In this document: positions 20,453 through 31,732 of the stretch, piece by piece
How positions within the stretch are numbered: position 1 is the stretch's first letter
How the letters are laid out: the number at the start of each line of letters is the position of its first letter
From: Oscheius tipulae
Lineage: Eukaryota > Nematoda > Chromadorea > Rhabditida > Rhabditidae
NCBI GenBank assembly: GCA_037178975.1
Contig: JASJZH010000003.1
Span: forward strand, 3,720,001-3,784,000
Length of the DNA: 64,000 nt
Direction of reading: 5' to 3'
The notes under the pieces: generated by a model
The model's input: only the letters and a program-made list of their open reading frames with translations
Databases searched by the model: none
What the model was told of the DNA's origin: nothing
Made by a program: the position numbers and the translations under genes

Positions 20453-23400
20453 CTAGTAGTGGGAAAAGTGATTGGAGTAGAGCTGACTGGGCTCGGCCTT
20501 TGGTGTGGCCGGCTGACTCGGACGAGACCATCGCGGTCCTCGCTCCGACGGCGCTCCGAAGGCGGCCTTGATGAGCGGTGCTGCTCCAGCTGCTCCACCG
20601 CCGCTGTACGCGAACCACGAGTTGAACATGTGGTGGTAGTCTGGTCTCCTTGGAAGGGAACGCTCTTCCGTATAGCCGGGTTGAGCATATATTGGCTGCT
20701 GTTGCTGCATATAGGCTCCTGGACTCGCACTAAACAACAGTATTGATTTTGGTATTCGCAAGACAACAAACCTGGGAAGTGGGTAGTGATAGGGCGGCGG
20801 CTGGGGACGACTGGGGGAATTTCGATGCTCCTCTGGGTAACGATGGGCTTGGTACCGATCGTAGAGGCCGTAGTCGTAGTAGTTTGAGACCTAAACGGAT
20901 TGTATTGTACTTCGAAGGGGGTCTTTCAAGCAACAGAGGAAAAGTCTCGGTATCCCAGTGCTACTTGTGTGCGTAACGGACAAGAGGGGGAATAGATCTG
21001 TGTGAAGCGATAGAAACATGGGTGTTACCTAGCCCTCTGACTAGCGTAGAAACGCGAATTTGAAATGATCAAAGGCGGTGGAGACGGCGGCTGAATAGAT
21101 TAACCATGTACCCTCACAATTCATTAGAAAGAAGTTGTCTTACCTGAGAAGGTTGATGTCTTTGGGGAAGACTAGCAGCTGAGATGTTTCTGTTAGCCAT
21201 AGCCTCTCTTTGTCGCAATCGCTCATAGTGTTCTTGAACACGACGGCGATCCTCCTCCTCCTCTTGTCGAAGTCTATCGGCTGGAGTTTCTTTCGAAAAT
21301 CCGAACCAGCTCTTGACAGCACTGAAGAGAATGTAACGATAGAAAAGACTGACTCTCACCTTCCGACGCTCTTCCTTCGTGACTTATCTCTAGATATATT
21401 TACGTCGCGTCGTTCTACAGCTATTTCTGTCCCAGGAGGATAAGGATGTGGAGAAACTTCGTGTCTCACAGAGACTGGTGTCCGATTGATACTCTCCATG
21501 CTCAGAGATCTCCTATGGTTGTTATCTGGAGTTTGTAGTGACTGATGATGTGGGGATCGAGGTTGACTTCGAGCTCGTGCTGCCGCTCGCTGAGAAGCAC
21601 TTCGTGCCGATGGACCAGGGAAAGACGAAGTCATTGAAGAAGAAGACATTGGTGGGGCTAAAGGTTTGGTATTCTGGCATAGTCACTCTCCTACCACTTG
21701 TCTGCCTCTGATGTTTGATGTCTTGAAACAACTTGATGTGGTTTGGATCGTTTTGCGATCCCATGCCTCTCTTCTCACTCATACTCTTGCGGGTAGGAGC
21801 TTCTCGGTCGAACAGGTCTGGCGAGGGGATCTCCAGAATGTCACTAGCGATCGACGATCGTTTCTCATCTGATGACTGACTGAATCGAATAGAAATGGGA
21901 GACGGAGTGGCACTGATTGCGTGGGAGTCTCCACTCTCAATGTGGATCGGATTTTCTGTACCAAGCATTTTCCTTTGGATACTCAGTCTGTAATCGGCTG
22001 TTTCTCAGTTTTAGATCCAGTTACCTGACAGAATTGGAAATGGAACCGAGACTCTTAAAACAGCCGGATATTTTGTGACTGGCCTCGTTGTTTGAGTCCT
22101 CGTCCAGTCGGAGATTTTCGATTCCAACTATCCGATCATCTATTCTCAGTCTGCCGTCTTTGAAAGCAGCTCCACCTGTCAGAATCTGAAAGAAGATCAT
22201 TCACAGCTCTTATAATGCCTCACATCCTTGATGAAGATACCGCAGTCCACTCTCGTCTTATCCGATCTAACAGTCACTCTTGCCTTCAGTCGTATTCCGA
22301 GTCCGGCACTGCCCGTACTGTTGAGAGGGATGATGAACTCGTGTTCTTCGAGAGACGGCTTGTCTTTGGGTTGTTCGGCAACTGGGTCAGTTTCCTTGTT
22401 CTCCTTGTCGTCTTCTTCTACCCGCGACACCAAAAAGGCGACCTTCTGTCCATTCTTCGCTTGTTTGAGTCGATCCACAACTTCTGGTTGAGTCAAATCA
22501 GAAGTTTTCTCTCCGTTTATCTGAAAGTTTATAATTGTTTGGACTCAGTCAGTCGACTCGAAGAAGGGCGCCATGGAGAGCTGGGTTCCGACGCAAGATG
22601 CAGCTCAAGAGCCAAGAATACCAAAGACTTCGAGCACAATGTCATGACTGACGATGTCTACGCTTTTGCCGGTGTCAAGTAAACAGTTCTGCTGAAGACC
22701 TACACCGAGTACGAGGCGGTCCTCAGTGAGCTGATCTGACGCTTCGCTCCAGCCGAATGACAGCGTCAACAAGAAGGATTCTTTGGTGTGTGCTCCGGGC
22801 GAGGATTCGATAGAACGACTGGGCGCAACTATCTAGGAATGGAAAACTCGGCTGCCTACCAACAAAGAACACAAATGAAAGCAGTCTAGTTTGAAAAGAT
22901 GGAAAGATGTCCAGGTCTCTACGACATGCTGTCAACTACGAGAGGAACACTCAGAAGATCAGTCCCGCGATTCTCCGTTACATGCGACAATTCCGAGCCA
23001 AGCTGTACCCGCAGTTCAAGAAGGACTTTGACTCGTTCGAAACAGCCAGAGACAAAGTGGATGTCGCTCGTCACATTATCAAACAGGCCAAGAACACACT
23101 GGAGATCGAAAAGAGATCTGTGGGCTATATGTAGGCTGTAGAACTCGCTCGATACACAGTGTACCTTCTTTCTTCAGAAACTGAAGAAGCTGCCCAATTA
23201 CTAGAAGAGTTATGGACTAACAAGACACAATGAAAAGCCGTAACTGAACTTCTTCTCTTACCTCGAGTAATCGATCTCCTGCCTTTAAATGACCCAGAGC
23301 TATGCCGTTCGGCTTGACTGTTCCTATGTAGAAGAGTCTTTCGCCAGCTGCAGTTTCTCTTCCTGTCACAGTGAATCCGAATCCGGCGGAACCTAGAGGA

Positions 23401-25930
23401 CCTTTTGAACTGGATGTACTTGTGCTTACTCTTGATCAACTCGACCGTCACTGTGTTGCCAATGGTCTTGGTATTCGCTTTTTGTAGGGCGGAGAGAATG
23501 GGTTTCCTCTGGGAGGAGTTGGCACTAACGTTTCTTTTGGCCAGATGTGCCGGTTCGTCTTGGAAAGTGGATATGTGACGATCAACGGTAAGAGAAGGAT
23601 TGATCTTTTCCTGTAGATCTGCCAAGTAGGCACGAGCTCGTAGAATCGACATCTGTCAAGCAGTTCTGATCATTATCGAAGTTTTCTTACCTGAGAGATG
23701 GGTCTGCCATCGATGGCTACAATCTTGTCACCGACTTTTAGACGACCGTCTCTGGCCACTCGACCCTCCGGATCGATCTGACTGATCTGAGCACAAAGAA
23801 GAGTTTGTGCCGGAGTTCTCAGCGCAGTTTCTTGACTTCGAAGAGGCTGAGGATCGCTAAAGACTCCGGATACTTCTAGACCCATCGGAGTTCGTTCGTC
23901 ATCGGGGAAGCAGATGATAGTCTCGTTCGGGGATTCTTCCAAAAATTGAAGACGAGATCTTGATGCAATTGCCACGACTTGTTCGGCTGCTTGTCGAGCC
24001 TCATCTAGCCTTTCCTACAAAATATTTTGTGAGAAAAAGTACAAAGAAAGGTTTACCTGAGCGTCGTAGAAGTTCTCACTGATGCGAGACTTTCGAGCCG
24101 AGTTTCGGGCAAACCTGCCGGATGTCAATCTTTCAGAGCTGTTTAACTTCTTCTCCACTTCTGAATAGAAACAGTGAGAATTGACCCGATGACCAACCTG
24201 GACTAAGAGTCACTCTGTTTGGAGGTTTGATTGGAGTGGATGTTCCAGATCGAAGAGACGATCGAATTGGGGGGGATGCCGATATGGTTCCTTCTGAAGG
24301 TGAGGAGACCATGAGTCCATTCGCTAAAAGTATATACAGTATTAGCTGCTTCGAACACTCTTACATGGCAGATTGTTTGCATTTTTGACCTCGACAACAC
24401 TCTCTCTAAGCCGTCCAAAGGCGGGAGATCGACCGTAGGCCGGAGGCGGATTAGCGTGCGTTCTTGAATTGTTGTTCGGGAAATCCATGGAAGCGGAATG
24501 TCCGGCATACAATGGAGACGGAGTATTGTAATGTAAGGTGGGACGGACTGAAAACAAGGGTAAGACATTTCGAAAGTGCTGATAACAGATTTAGAGCAAG
24601 AGAACACACCTTGTCTTGGAACATTACTACGCTGCATGACAGGCGACGAAGTCATTAGAGGCTCACCAGTGTTACTCATTGAAAAAGAGGAAAAGGACAG
24701 AATTGGCGAGATAATCGGATCACTGCCTAGTCCACTTCCATTCGGAGATTGCTCGTCGTAGATGGCCAGAATCTGAAAATGTTCAGTTCTGAGGATCTGA
24801 CAGAATTGAAAGAGGGAAAGATACCTGATCCCTAGACTCATCGAAAACATCTGAAATGCAATCATCCGGATCGAGAATTCCTCCATCACGAAGACATTCC
24901 AGACGATAGATTCGTACATCGGAGTCAATCTAAGAGACTAACCGTTACATTGTCGCCTGGCGTTGTTGTGCTCCAGGGGGAAACCGGCTGACGATACGCG
25001 GTCATGGGACAATCATACACACTACAAATTAGCTAACATTTTGAAAAGACTGGTGAGTTGAGAGAAGGGTAGTGCTTGTACAGGCGTCAACAATCAATAG
25101 CTGTGATAGATGGACGGTAAGTCAACAGGGAACACTCGAGTGGCCTTCTTACTCACCTTTTATGTTCCCTGTTTGCTCTACTTTTGCTTACTTGATTCTT
25201 TTTTGGAGGAAGGGCGGAACAAACCAACAAAAGAATCGATTGGCAAGATTGAATAGCTGCGGACAGTGCGGACACAAACAACACAACCACTACCAGAAAA
25301 ATTTCCAGAAAATTTCAGTAAAAACCTGAAATACTCGTAGCTTCAGCTATACAAATTGTTTGGAGCATAGAGAATTCGATTAGTCAGACGCAAAATTCTC
25401 ACCAAATAGTGACTAGGAAATCTTACGAAGCTGGCGGTTCAAAACAATACTTTCGGAAAAGAGATCGAAACTGGACTGTATGCAGATGAAGGGGAATTAG
25501 TGGTTTGTGCGGACAAACTGACCTCCCCCACTCTGCGTCTCTGTCTACGTCCAAAAAGGGCCACCCTTGCTGCCACCGCTATCTGTGGTCTATCTACGGT
25601 CACAACGCAGACCCCTGGACATTGCACGAACATTCAAACACGGGAATTAGAGCGAAACAGATTCGAGTTTCCAGACCATTTTGAAGCAAGAAAGGAAGTG
25701 AGATGAGTCAGTCTAATCAGTTGTAATGGGAACAATGAGTCATGCACACAAATTGCCAGCCAGCTCCCCTTCTGAAGAACTACTCGAATTACACTCACCC
25801 TTCCAGAAGCCTTCTTGAATCGTTGGATGGCAGCTTCTGTGAGATCATTCACTGTCATTCGATCATCCGAACACGGAACAACCACGCGAAACTGTGTCCC
25901 GAAATGAACAGTGACTTTTCTCTTTTGCAT
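20453..25930 (-). CDS. par-3: Partitioning defective 3 (PAR-3) polarity scaffold
   Basis: PAR-3 forms cortical oligomers and recruits PAR-6/aPKC to set cell polarity. Exon 1 (25930-25800) encodes the CR1 oligomerisation domain start, KVTVHFGTQFRVVVPCSDDR; after an 870-nt intron it continues VRIYRLECLRDGGILDPDDC and ILAIYDEQSPNGSG. PDZ1 lies about 23975-23673 (GRLKVGDKIVAIDGRPIS). PDZ2 lies about 23460-23262 (NTVTVELIK, then an AGDRLLEV-type end) and continues after an intron as INGEKTSDLTQPEVVDRLKQ. PDZ3 lies about 22420-22120 (EFIIPLNSTGSAGLGIRLKA, DCGIFIKDV). The CR3 aPKC site region is recognisable near 21800-21690 as KSMSEKRGMG followed by KLFQDIKHQRQTSAPPM, with an R-x-T-S phosphosite context. 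A coiled-coil (RLRQEEEEDRRRVQEHYERL) and a Tyr/Pro-rich tail end at 20453. The window also shows antisense content in one intron (22519-23262). Confidence 0.88.
22573..23134 (+). pseudogene. Decayed BAR-like/coiled-coil gene fragment inside a PAR-3 intron
   Basis: Plus-strand coding-like sequence sits antisense in the PAR-3 intron that splits PDZ2. The best open part (22907-23134) reads RDFRAKLYPQF-like: SPAILRYMRQFRAKLYPQFK, KDFDSFETARDKVDVARHII and KQAKNTLEIEKRS, an amphipathic helix resembling BAR-domain proteins. Upstream, one frame gives VLLKTYTEYEAVLSELI and YLGMENSAAYQQRTQMKAV but is broken by stops near 22681, 22738, 22759 and 22888, and then needs a frame change. No introns can be seen, so a processed copy is possible. 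The family assignment is tentative; the decay is clear. Confidence 0.5.
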
Positions 25931-26544
25931 TCGGACTGAAAACGAGGAGATTAGGAGGGATTGTGGACACATCGCAATGTTTGTTTAGTCGAAGAAGCGA
26001 GCCTATTGGTCATCATCTCCAGGGCTGGAATGTGCTGTGAACGGGGAGAAGATGACCAGATGTGAACATCTGCTCTCAATCTGTTGCTTGAACTGAGAGT
26101 AGCGACAAAAGAACGGCCCTCCGCCGCCAAGGTAATAGTAAATTAACAAGGTATCAGCACGGACAAGGCCACCCGGTCGGAGGATATTTGATGAGAGCGC
26201 GCCAAGAGCGCCCTGTTTGTGAATCGTTATCATTGATTGCCGGTGGGCACGAATCCCCACTCACATAGGATTACTTACCTTTCTGATATCTCATTTTGGT
26301 AAACAAGGGGATGGGCCAAAAGGTTGTTGGAATGTTCGAAAGCGACATCTCGGTTTGTAATCGATTGATGAAGAGGTCATTGAGAGTTTCTAGACAAAGG
26401 CGTCATCCAAAATCTGTCCCTACAGATATCCCTGTTTAAAAAATAGTTGGCGACAATGCTATGATAAAACGCGTTTATTGGGAACTGCAGCTAGTTACAG
26501 AAATGAAAAACGGAGGAATATGAAAAGATGATAAAATAGACAGG
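25931..26544. other. Region upstream of PAR-3, no confident gene
   Basis: On the minus strand a good acceptor (GTTTTCAG, ending about 25937) lies just before the PAR-3 ATG, implying a 5'UTR exon or trans-splicing. Further upstream a donor/acceptor pair (about 26278 and 26213) could join two short open segments, but their reading frames do not agree. I do not call a gene. This could be PAR-3 leader sequence. Confidence 0.35.
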
Positions 26545-27663
26545 TTACTTGTTAGCAGAGAATTGGCTCTGTAATTCGAGGAGCTGGTTTCCGAGTTTAC
26601 CCATGATAGCAAGGAAGGTTTGAGCGGCAGCAGTAGCAGCTTCCAACTGTTCCGTCTGCATTCGAATGTACTCCATCTGACGACTGAAATATTCGGTGGA
26701 ATGTTGCGTCTGGCTGGGATGGTGATCAGAAGAGACACGATGACCAAACGGAGAAGGTTTTTCGCCAAATCCTAAAATGAGTTAAATTAGGGAAGAAGAA
26801 TAGCCTTAACCATGGCCCGGTGTTTGAGGATTACCCATAGAAAAGAAGCCATGAGGGCTTTGTGCTTTGGATACAGCAGCGTTATGTGTGGCTGGCTCAC
26901 AAGAAAGACTTGTAGCACTGAAGTTTGCCATGCTAGAAGCAGACTGCTGCACCGCCGGCGGAACAACAACGGGGGCACGGTTACTACCGAAAGAATGATG
27001 TATGGCGTGAGAAACAGGAGTCGCAGCATATGAAACTTCCTGCTGGATAGCTTGCGGAGTCGGAGCACGAAGACTTCCCAGTTGCTGGCCAGAAGAGACT
27101 TGCGAGTCTGAAAACTCGTCGTAAGCTCCGCACAAAGTATGTTACAAAAAGATAACAAAATGACTTTCCGTTTAGTCGAGAAGTGTTCTGACTGACGGAG
27201 GCAGGAGCAGCTGAAGAGTGGTCAAACGCAGGCGTGTACGAGGCTATAAAGATACATTTTACAGTTGAGCACTTTTGACAACGTACGTTCTTCGAGCTTC
27301 AGACTTCCGAAAATGGAACTTCCATCATTTCGAGCAGGCGTAGCTGAAGGCTGCGATCCAGGAGCAGGAGATGCGAGAACTCTACGGACGTTGAAGACAG
27401 AACTGGCAAGAGTACCACCAGAAGAATTGAAAGGCGCATTGTTCCTTGGAGTGGCAGAAAAAGGTACAGCACCACCAGCAGCTGTTTTTTGTAAATGAAG
27501 GAAAAAAACAAGACTTACAAGGAGCAGCTTCAGTTTGCTGGTTTCCGAAGCTCTTGTTCATAGAACTACCAAAGCCATAGTTGTTGCCAAAACCTCCGTT
27601 GTTCATCATCGTTTCTTCGACACGGTGAATGCTGGAAACGAATGAATCAGACGAAGAAGGCAT
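26545..27663 (-). CDS. FG/Gln/Ser-rich low-complexity protein with C-terminal coiled coil
   Basis: About 300 aa are encoded in at least five exons. The N-terminus MPSSSDSFVSSIHRVEETMM is followed by FG-type sequence (NGGFGNNYGFGSSMNKSFGN). The middle is Ala/Pro/Ser-rich (AGGAVPFSATPRNNAPFNSS, SSIFGSLKLEE, HHSFGSNRAPVV), with PFG and GFG motifs (GFGEKPSPFGH). The last exon encodes a helix: STEYFSRQMEYIRMQTEQLE, then TFLAIMGKLGNQLLELQSQF and SANK. Scattered FG motifs plus a coiled coil are a nucleoporin-like layout, for example Nup58/62-type, but there are too few repeats to be sure. A TFG-like or RNP-granule protein is an alternative. The exon 1 to 2 junction (EAAPSAGGAVPF) splices cleanly. 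Confidence 0.65.
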
Positions 27664-28249
27664 AAACGACGAGATAAAAATTGGATTACATCACGGAAGC
27701 TATGGAAAACATGAAAAGGGGAGGGGAATGAGACGTAGACACCTCGGGCTCACTAAAAAAAATGCTTTTCCGCCCAAACTGCTACCGTTCCCTCCAAATG
27801 ACAATAACCTGAGAATTCGGCGCCAATTGCAAGTTTGCCTTTCTGGTCGACTTTCTTCACATTCTGTCGTGTGCTATCTATATGCTACGTTTCTCCAAAT
27901 AGATTGACCAACATGTGTCCTTATGTCATTTTATTCAGTTTGTTTGGAGTAAATATGTTTATTCTTACGGGTCAAGTCAGACTAGTCTGAGTTCTCCTTC
28001 TTCTGTAAAGGTACACGGGCTTATATCCCGCTCTCAGCACAGCCTTTTAGGTGCCGATGCCGAGGACTCTCCAGAAGCCTGAGAAACTTCGAGAAGAAAC
28101 TGCTGTTCCTTACCTGACAAGCAGCGTAAGGGATAGTCTCTTTTCCCCCATCCACGGTTAGCTCTAAAGTAATAATCTACCAAAGTTATTCAGGAAGTCT
28201 TTTTCTGAGAAAAGTCTTGCGGCCACTTCGTCAATGTATGGCTTCTTCG
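27664..28249. other. Intergenic stretch with no recognised gene
   Basis: This holds the upstream region of the FG-rich gene and the 3' side of the esterase remnant. Short frames are interrupted and show no motif or splice pattern that I can support. Confidence 0.35.
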
Positions 28250-29279
28250 TTGCTTTTTTGTTGTTCAAAGTTGAGAAAACTCCTTTTTAAAAACGTAAAA
28301 AATGAGTCCTTCACTCCTGCAAAGTCCATAAAGTCGGGGTTTCGGAGGTGTCCTTTCCGTCAGGCTGAACATACTTCGTTCTGGGGTACTAGCAGACCTT
28401 AGATGCTTGGTAAAGAAGTCCTCGTCTATTCTCAGATCCAATTTGATGGGATTATCAGGTTCAGAAGATAGGTTCATGGCACAGGCAAGCGTTTCAGCTG
28501 GCAGTTTTCTCAACTCGTCCAGGAACTGAACTCTCGTCACTCATTTTCACGAGTATCTTACCTTTTGGCTGTCTCGACAACAAGTAACTCCGAAGAATTG
28601 AGCGGCACTACGATAACTCTCGATTACATTACAAAGTCACAGGATTACCTGCTATCGGCATCATCTGTGAAAATGATCTGAACCATTGTTTTGAGTACCA
28701 AGAAGAACTACGTCTAGAATGGGGACTGAGACTGAGCAGATCCACAGAAGCTCCAACCGACTGACCAATAATTGTCATATTTTCTGGATTTTCACCGAAA
28801 CTAAAGATGTTATCCTTTACCCATGTCAGGGCTAGAGTCTGATCCCAATAATTCTGATTGCCTTTACAGAGTACGTTTCCAGTGCTGAGAATGACTGTCA
28901 AGAATGGTCAGTTCTGTAGCAAGCCAACTTATCGAGATACCCGACTTATGGACGGATCGTGGATCGAAAACAGTCCTTAACACTTCCGTTCAAGGGTCTG
29001 GTGGAAGTTGTTTCTAGAAAATCTTACTGAAAAGAAAAGAAGTGTGCACTTTGAATCAAAGTCTCCAATTGGCAGCTACGCAATAAGAATTCCTTTGAAG
29101 GCATCGACTAGTTTTTGCCCTTCATGGATCAGTCTTCTTCCAATGGGACTGTGCGTTGTCAGAACTTCTCGCAAATCGGGGGAATGGGAGTGTTTGCCCA
29201 TGTCCTTCGTTTCTGAAGACATGTTTTTAGGAAGAATGAATGAAAAGCTTAGACTTTGATAAATGTGATAAACTGTCAA
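28250..29279 (-). pseudogene. Degenerate type-B carboxylesterase copy
   Basis: The minus strand encodes pieces matching, in order, the intact esterase at 48548-50507: HSPIGRRLIHEGQKLVDAFK (intact copy PLVGRRLIHEGPKQVDAFQ), STGNVLCKGNQNYWDQTLAL, TWVKDNIFSFGENPENMTII, GQSVGAS (intact GQSAGGA), LSLSPHSR, QFFGVTCCRDSQK, FLDELRKLPAETLACAMNL and a Glu-containing LYGLCRSEGLIF. About 90 residues, including the HGGG oxyanion hole, are missing. An in-frame TAG follows GILIA, one frameshift occurs near 28660, and the C-terminal third with the catalytic His is absent. Introns corresponding to later junctions remain, although the one after HEGPK is gone. The copy is thus a DNA-level duplicate that decayed, not a simple retrocopy. 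Confidence 0.75.
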
Positions 29280-29555
29280 TCAAGGAGAAATCGTACTGTG
29301 GAGGATAACAGATAGGTCAGATGACCCTTTGTTTCCCACAACAGGAAGATCCCAGCTGCTGACGACCCCTGACCGTCCGAGACAATTTAACTAACTAATA
29401 TATTATCAGAACAGCTTGAGAAATCTCTCCAGATCGTTATGAAGCAATGGACTCCCGTCACTTACCCTTACAGGAAGACAAATACTGACAATGGGACAGA
29501 AGGAAAATCAAGGATCGAGGCACTGTTTATTGTTAAAAACCGTACAGGCCAAACT

Positions 29556-30553
29556 TTAAGAATTGTTGTGACGGATGGTCTCCTCCAGAGCCTTGATTTT
29601 TTCCTCCTGAGCCTGTGCCTTCAGAATGGCCGAGTTGAGCATTCCGATAGTGCGCAGGAGCGAGTCGACAAGAATATCTAGACGATCCCTCGTCTTGTCA
29701 AGCTGCCTTCCATGCAGAGTCGAGATCTTCTCCAGCATCTGCATTTTCTTGACCATCTCCAGCGGAATCGCCTCATCCAGAGGAATGGGAGCGGCAGTCT
29801 CGGAATCCATCTTGGGAGAGAAGGCAGTCTGGGTGGAAGATTCGATCCAGCAGGTCTTCAGAGTGTCAAACGACTTGGAGCTCCAGTTGAGCGAATCATC
29901 TGTCGAGAGACGAGAGACATCCGGCATGATCGGGAGGGCAGTCCGAGTCGACTCGATTGAGGCGGCAGTCTTCAGATCGGAGCAGGAGACACTCTTCTTG
30001 TAGGGAGTGAACCTGCTCTTGGTACTGGGACGAGAATCCAGCAGTCCCCAGTCATCACTCGAATCCAGATCGATGGCCGTCACGCAGGACTTCTGAGTGT
30101 ACCGATGGAAACGAGTCGAAGTCCTGAAGCTCGAAGGAGTGTAGACAGCCGTCTGGAGGAACGAAGACTCGGACGAAGGCCCCATCTGAGTGCTGTCGAG
30201 GTCGCTGGGAGTAGAGAAAGCCGTCTGGAGAGGAGTCGATCCCTTGCTCGTGGCGAGAAGAGCCGTACTGACAGGAGTCTTCTGGAGGAGAGGGCTCGTA
30301 GGAGTGAACTGGACAGCAGTGGCCATCGGAGTCCTGACCCAGGGAGATCTCAGACGAGCATTCGGAAATCTGGTGGTCTGAAGTCGTATTTAAAGAAAGG
30401 AAGAAGAGTTCCTACCGGAGTGAATCCATCGGCCGGCTTGCGGAAAGTGTTGTCCGGAGTGTCCGACGTCTGCGGAAGAGCAGTCTTCGGCGTCGGAGAG
30501 CTGGTAGAACCGCTTGGAAGGGGAAGAGACTTGTTCGGGAACGAGACGTCCAT
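29556..30553 (-). CDS. Unrecognised Ser/Thr/Pro-rich protein with recurring TA motif and coiled coil
   Basis: Two exons are joined by a 39-nt intron (about 30378-30416), giving about 318 aa. The protein starts MDVSFPNKSLPLPSGSTSSP. A short motif of the form [Q/K]-T-A-hydrophobic-x-x-P recurs: KTALPQTSDTPD, TAVQFTPTSP, STALLATSKG, QTAFSTPSDL, QTAVYTPSSF, KTAASIEST, RTALPIMPD and QTAFSPKMD. The C-terminal 90 residues form a predicted coiled coil (EMVKKMQMLEKISTLHGRQL, DKTRDRLDILVDSLLRTIGM, EEKIKALEETIRHNN). Many SP/TP sites suggest control by proline-directed kinases. I know no family with this layout; a spindle or cytoskeletal adaptor is only a guess. It diverges from the kinase remnant, whose start is 125 bp away. 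Confidence 0.68.
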
Positions 30554-30677
30554 CCTTGGTCGAAGCAACAGAAGGTATAAACTTTTCGAGAAGCAGATTG
30601 CTCAATTAACAAACTTTTTTTTTCAAAAGAACTCTTGAAACTTTTGGAAAAGACTCAAAACAAAGTGCTGATTGTCA

Positions 30678-31732
30678 ATGGAACTACTCGACAGGAATCT
30701 CCTCGAGCCGGAAGAAGAATTGCTACCCTTCCACCGCAGGAGAGCAATCAACGCGCGTTTCCTGCCCAAAGTGAAGCAGACGTTCTCGAAGAAGGAGCAG
30801 CTGCTGCATCACTTATCAGGTTCATCAGAGGATTGATCGGTCGAGGAGGCTACGGAGAGATCAACCTGGCTCTGGGTGTGCGACAGGAAGTGGCTATCAA
30901 GACAGAACTTACTTTGAACTCGAAGAAACAAGACAAGCAAACGGATGATTCTCGAGCAGCAAGTCCTCCTTCGTCTCCAAAGTCGTCCTCATGTGCCCAA
31001 GATGCTCGCTTCGGGTCATTCGGATCGCATGAACTTTATCGTCATGGAACTGCTGAGCCTCAATGTTGGAGATCTAAAGAAACAATCACCGGTCAAGTCG
31101 CTCCACTGTCCGACAAACCATGCAACATGCCATTGCCCGTCTTCGCGACGTCCACACTATCGGATTTCTTCATAGAGACGTGGGTTTTTTTCTAACTTTA
31201 ATGTAGGCTACTCGGCCGACTGCCTACCTTGAGATATGTCTCGATGTAGGTGACGAGTAGAACTAGTCGTTGGACGTCCTGAGTTAAACTGTTACAGGTG
31301 AAGCCTGCGAACATGTGTTTCGGAGTGACTACAAGGACTCGTCACATTCTCATGCTCGTCGACTTCGGCCTCGTTCGCAAGTTTCGCAAATCGGATGGCA
31401 GGCTTCGTCCACAGAGGAAAAAGCCCGGATTCCGTGGGACTCTTCGCTACGTCTCCATCCGAGCTCACTATAAGTTGGAACAGTGTCCAGCTGACGATCT
31501 GATCTCTCTAATGTACTCTGGAGTGGAACTGTTCATCGGCGACTTGCCCTGGAAGTTCATGTCTCACAATGAGGACGTCTGATGCCCCTCCAGGAGATGT
31601 CGATGGCTATCAACAGTCTCGGACCTGAGGACGAGCCCAACTGGATTCCACACGCTGACCCAAGGATTGCTGGCAGACGTGGTAGCTGACCGACAGATGA
31701 GTGGTCCCTACGACTGGGAGACACCCGACTAG
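30678..31732 (+). pseudogene. Casein-kinase-1-type (TTBK-like) protein kinase with frameshifts
   Basis: The kinase domain is readable only by changing frame. MELLDRNLLEPEEELLPFHR changes to LIGRGGYGEINLALGVRQEV with AIKTEL (Gly loop, Lys). This changes again to RMILEQQVLLRLQSRPHVPK and RMNFIVMELLSLNVGDLKKQ, and then to ARLRDVHTIGFLHRD. After an intron come VKPANMCFGVTTRTRHILML, VDFGLVRKF, GFRGTLRYVSIRAHYKLEQC and LFIGDLPWKF, followed by TGA at 31580. Sequence after the stop still resembles the family end (SGPYDWE). HRD and DFG are intact, but at least three frame changes and a premature stop point to a pseudogene. CK1/TTBK genes are strongly expanded in nematodes. A LINE fragment abuts its 3' end. 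Confidence 0.75.

Noticed and set aside
26003-26348. Two minus-strand segments with good splice signals upstream of PAR-3
   Set aside because: The phases do not match: joining them gives a quick stop, and no motif supports either frame.
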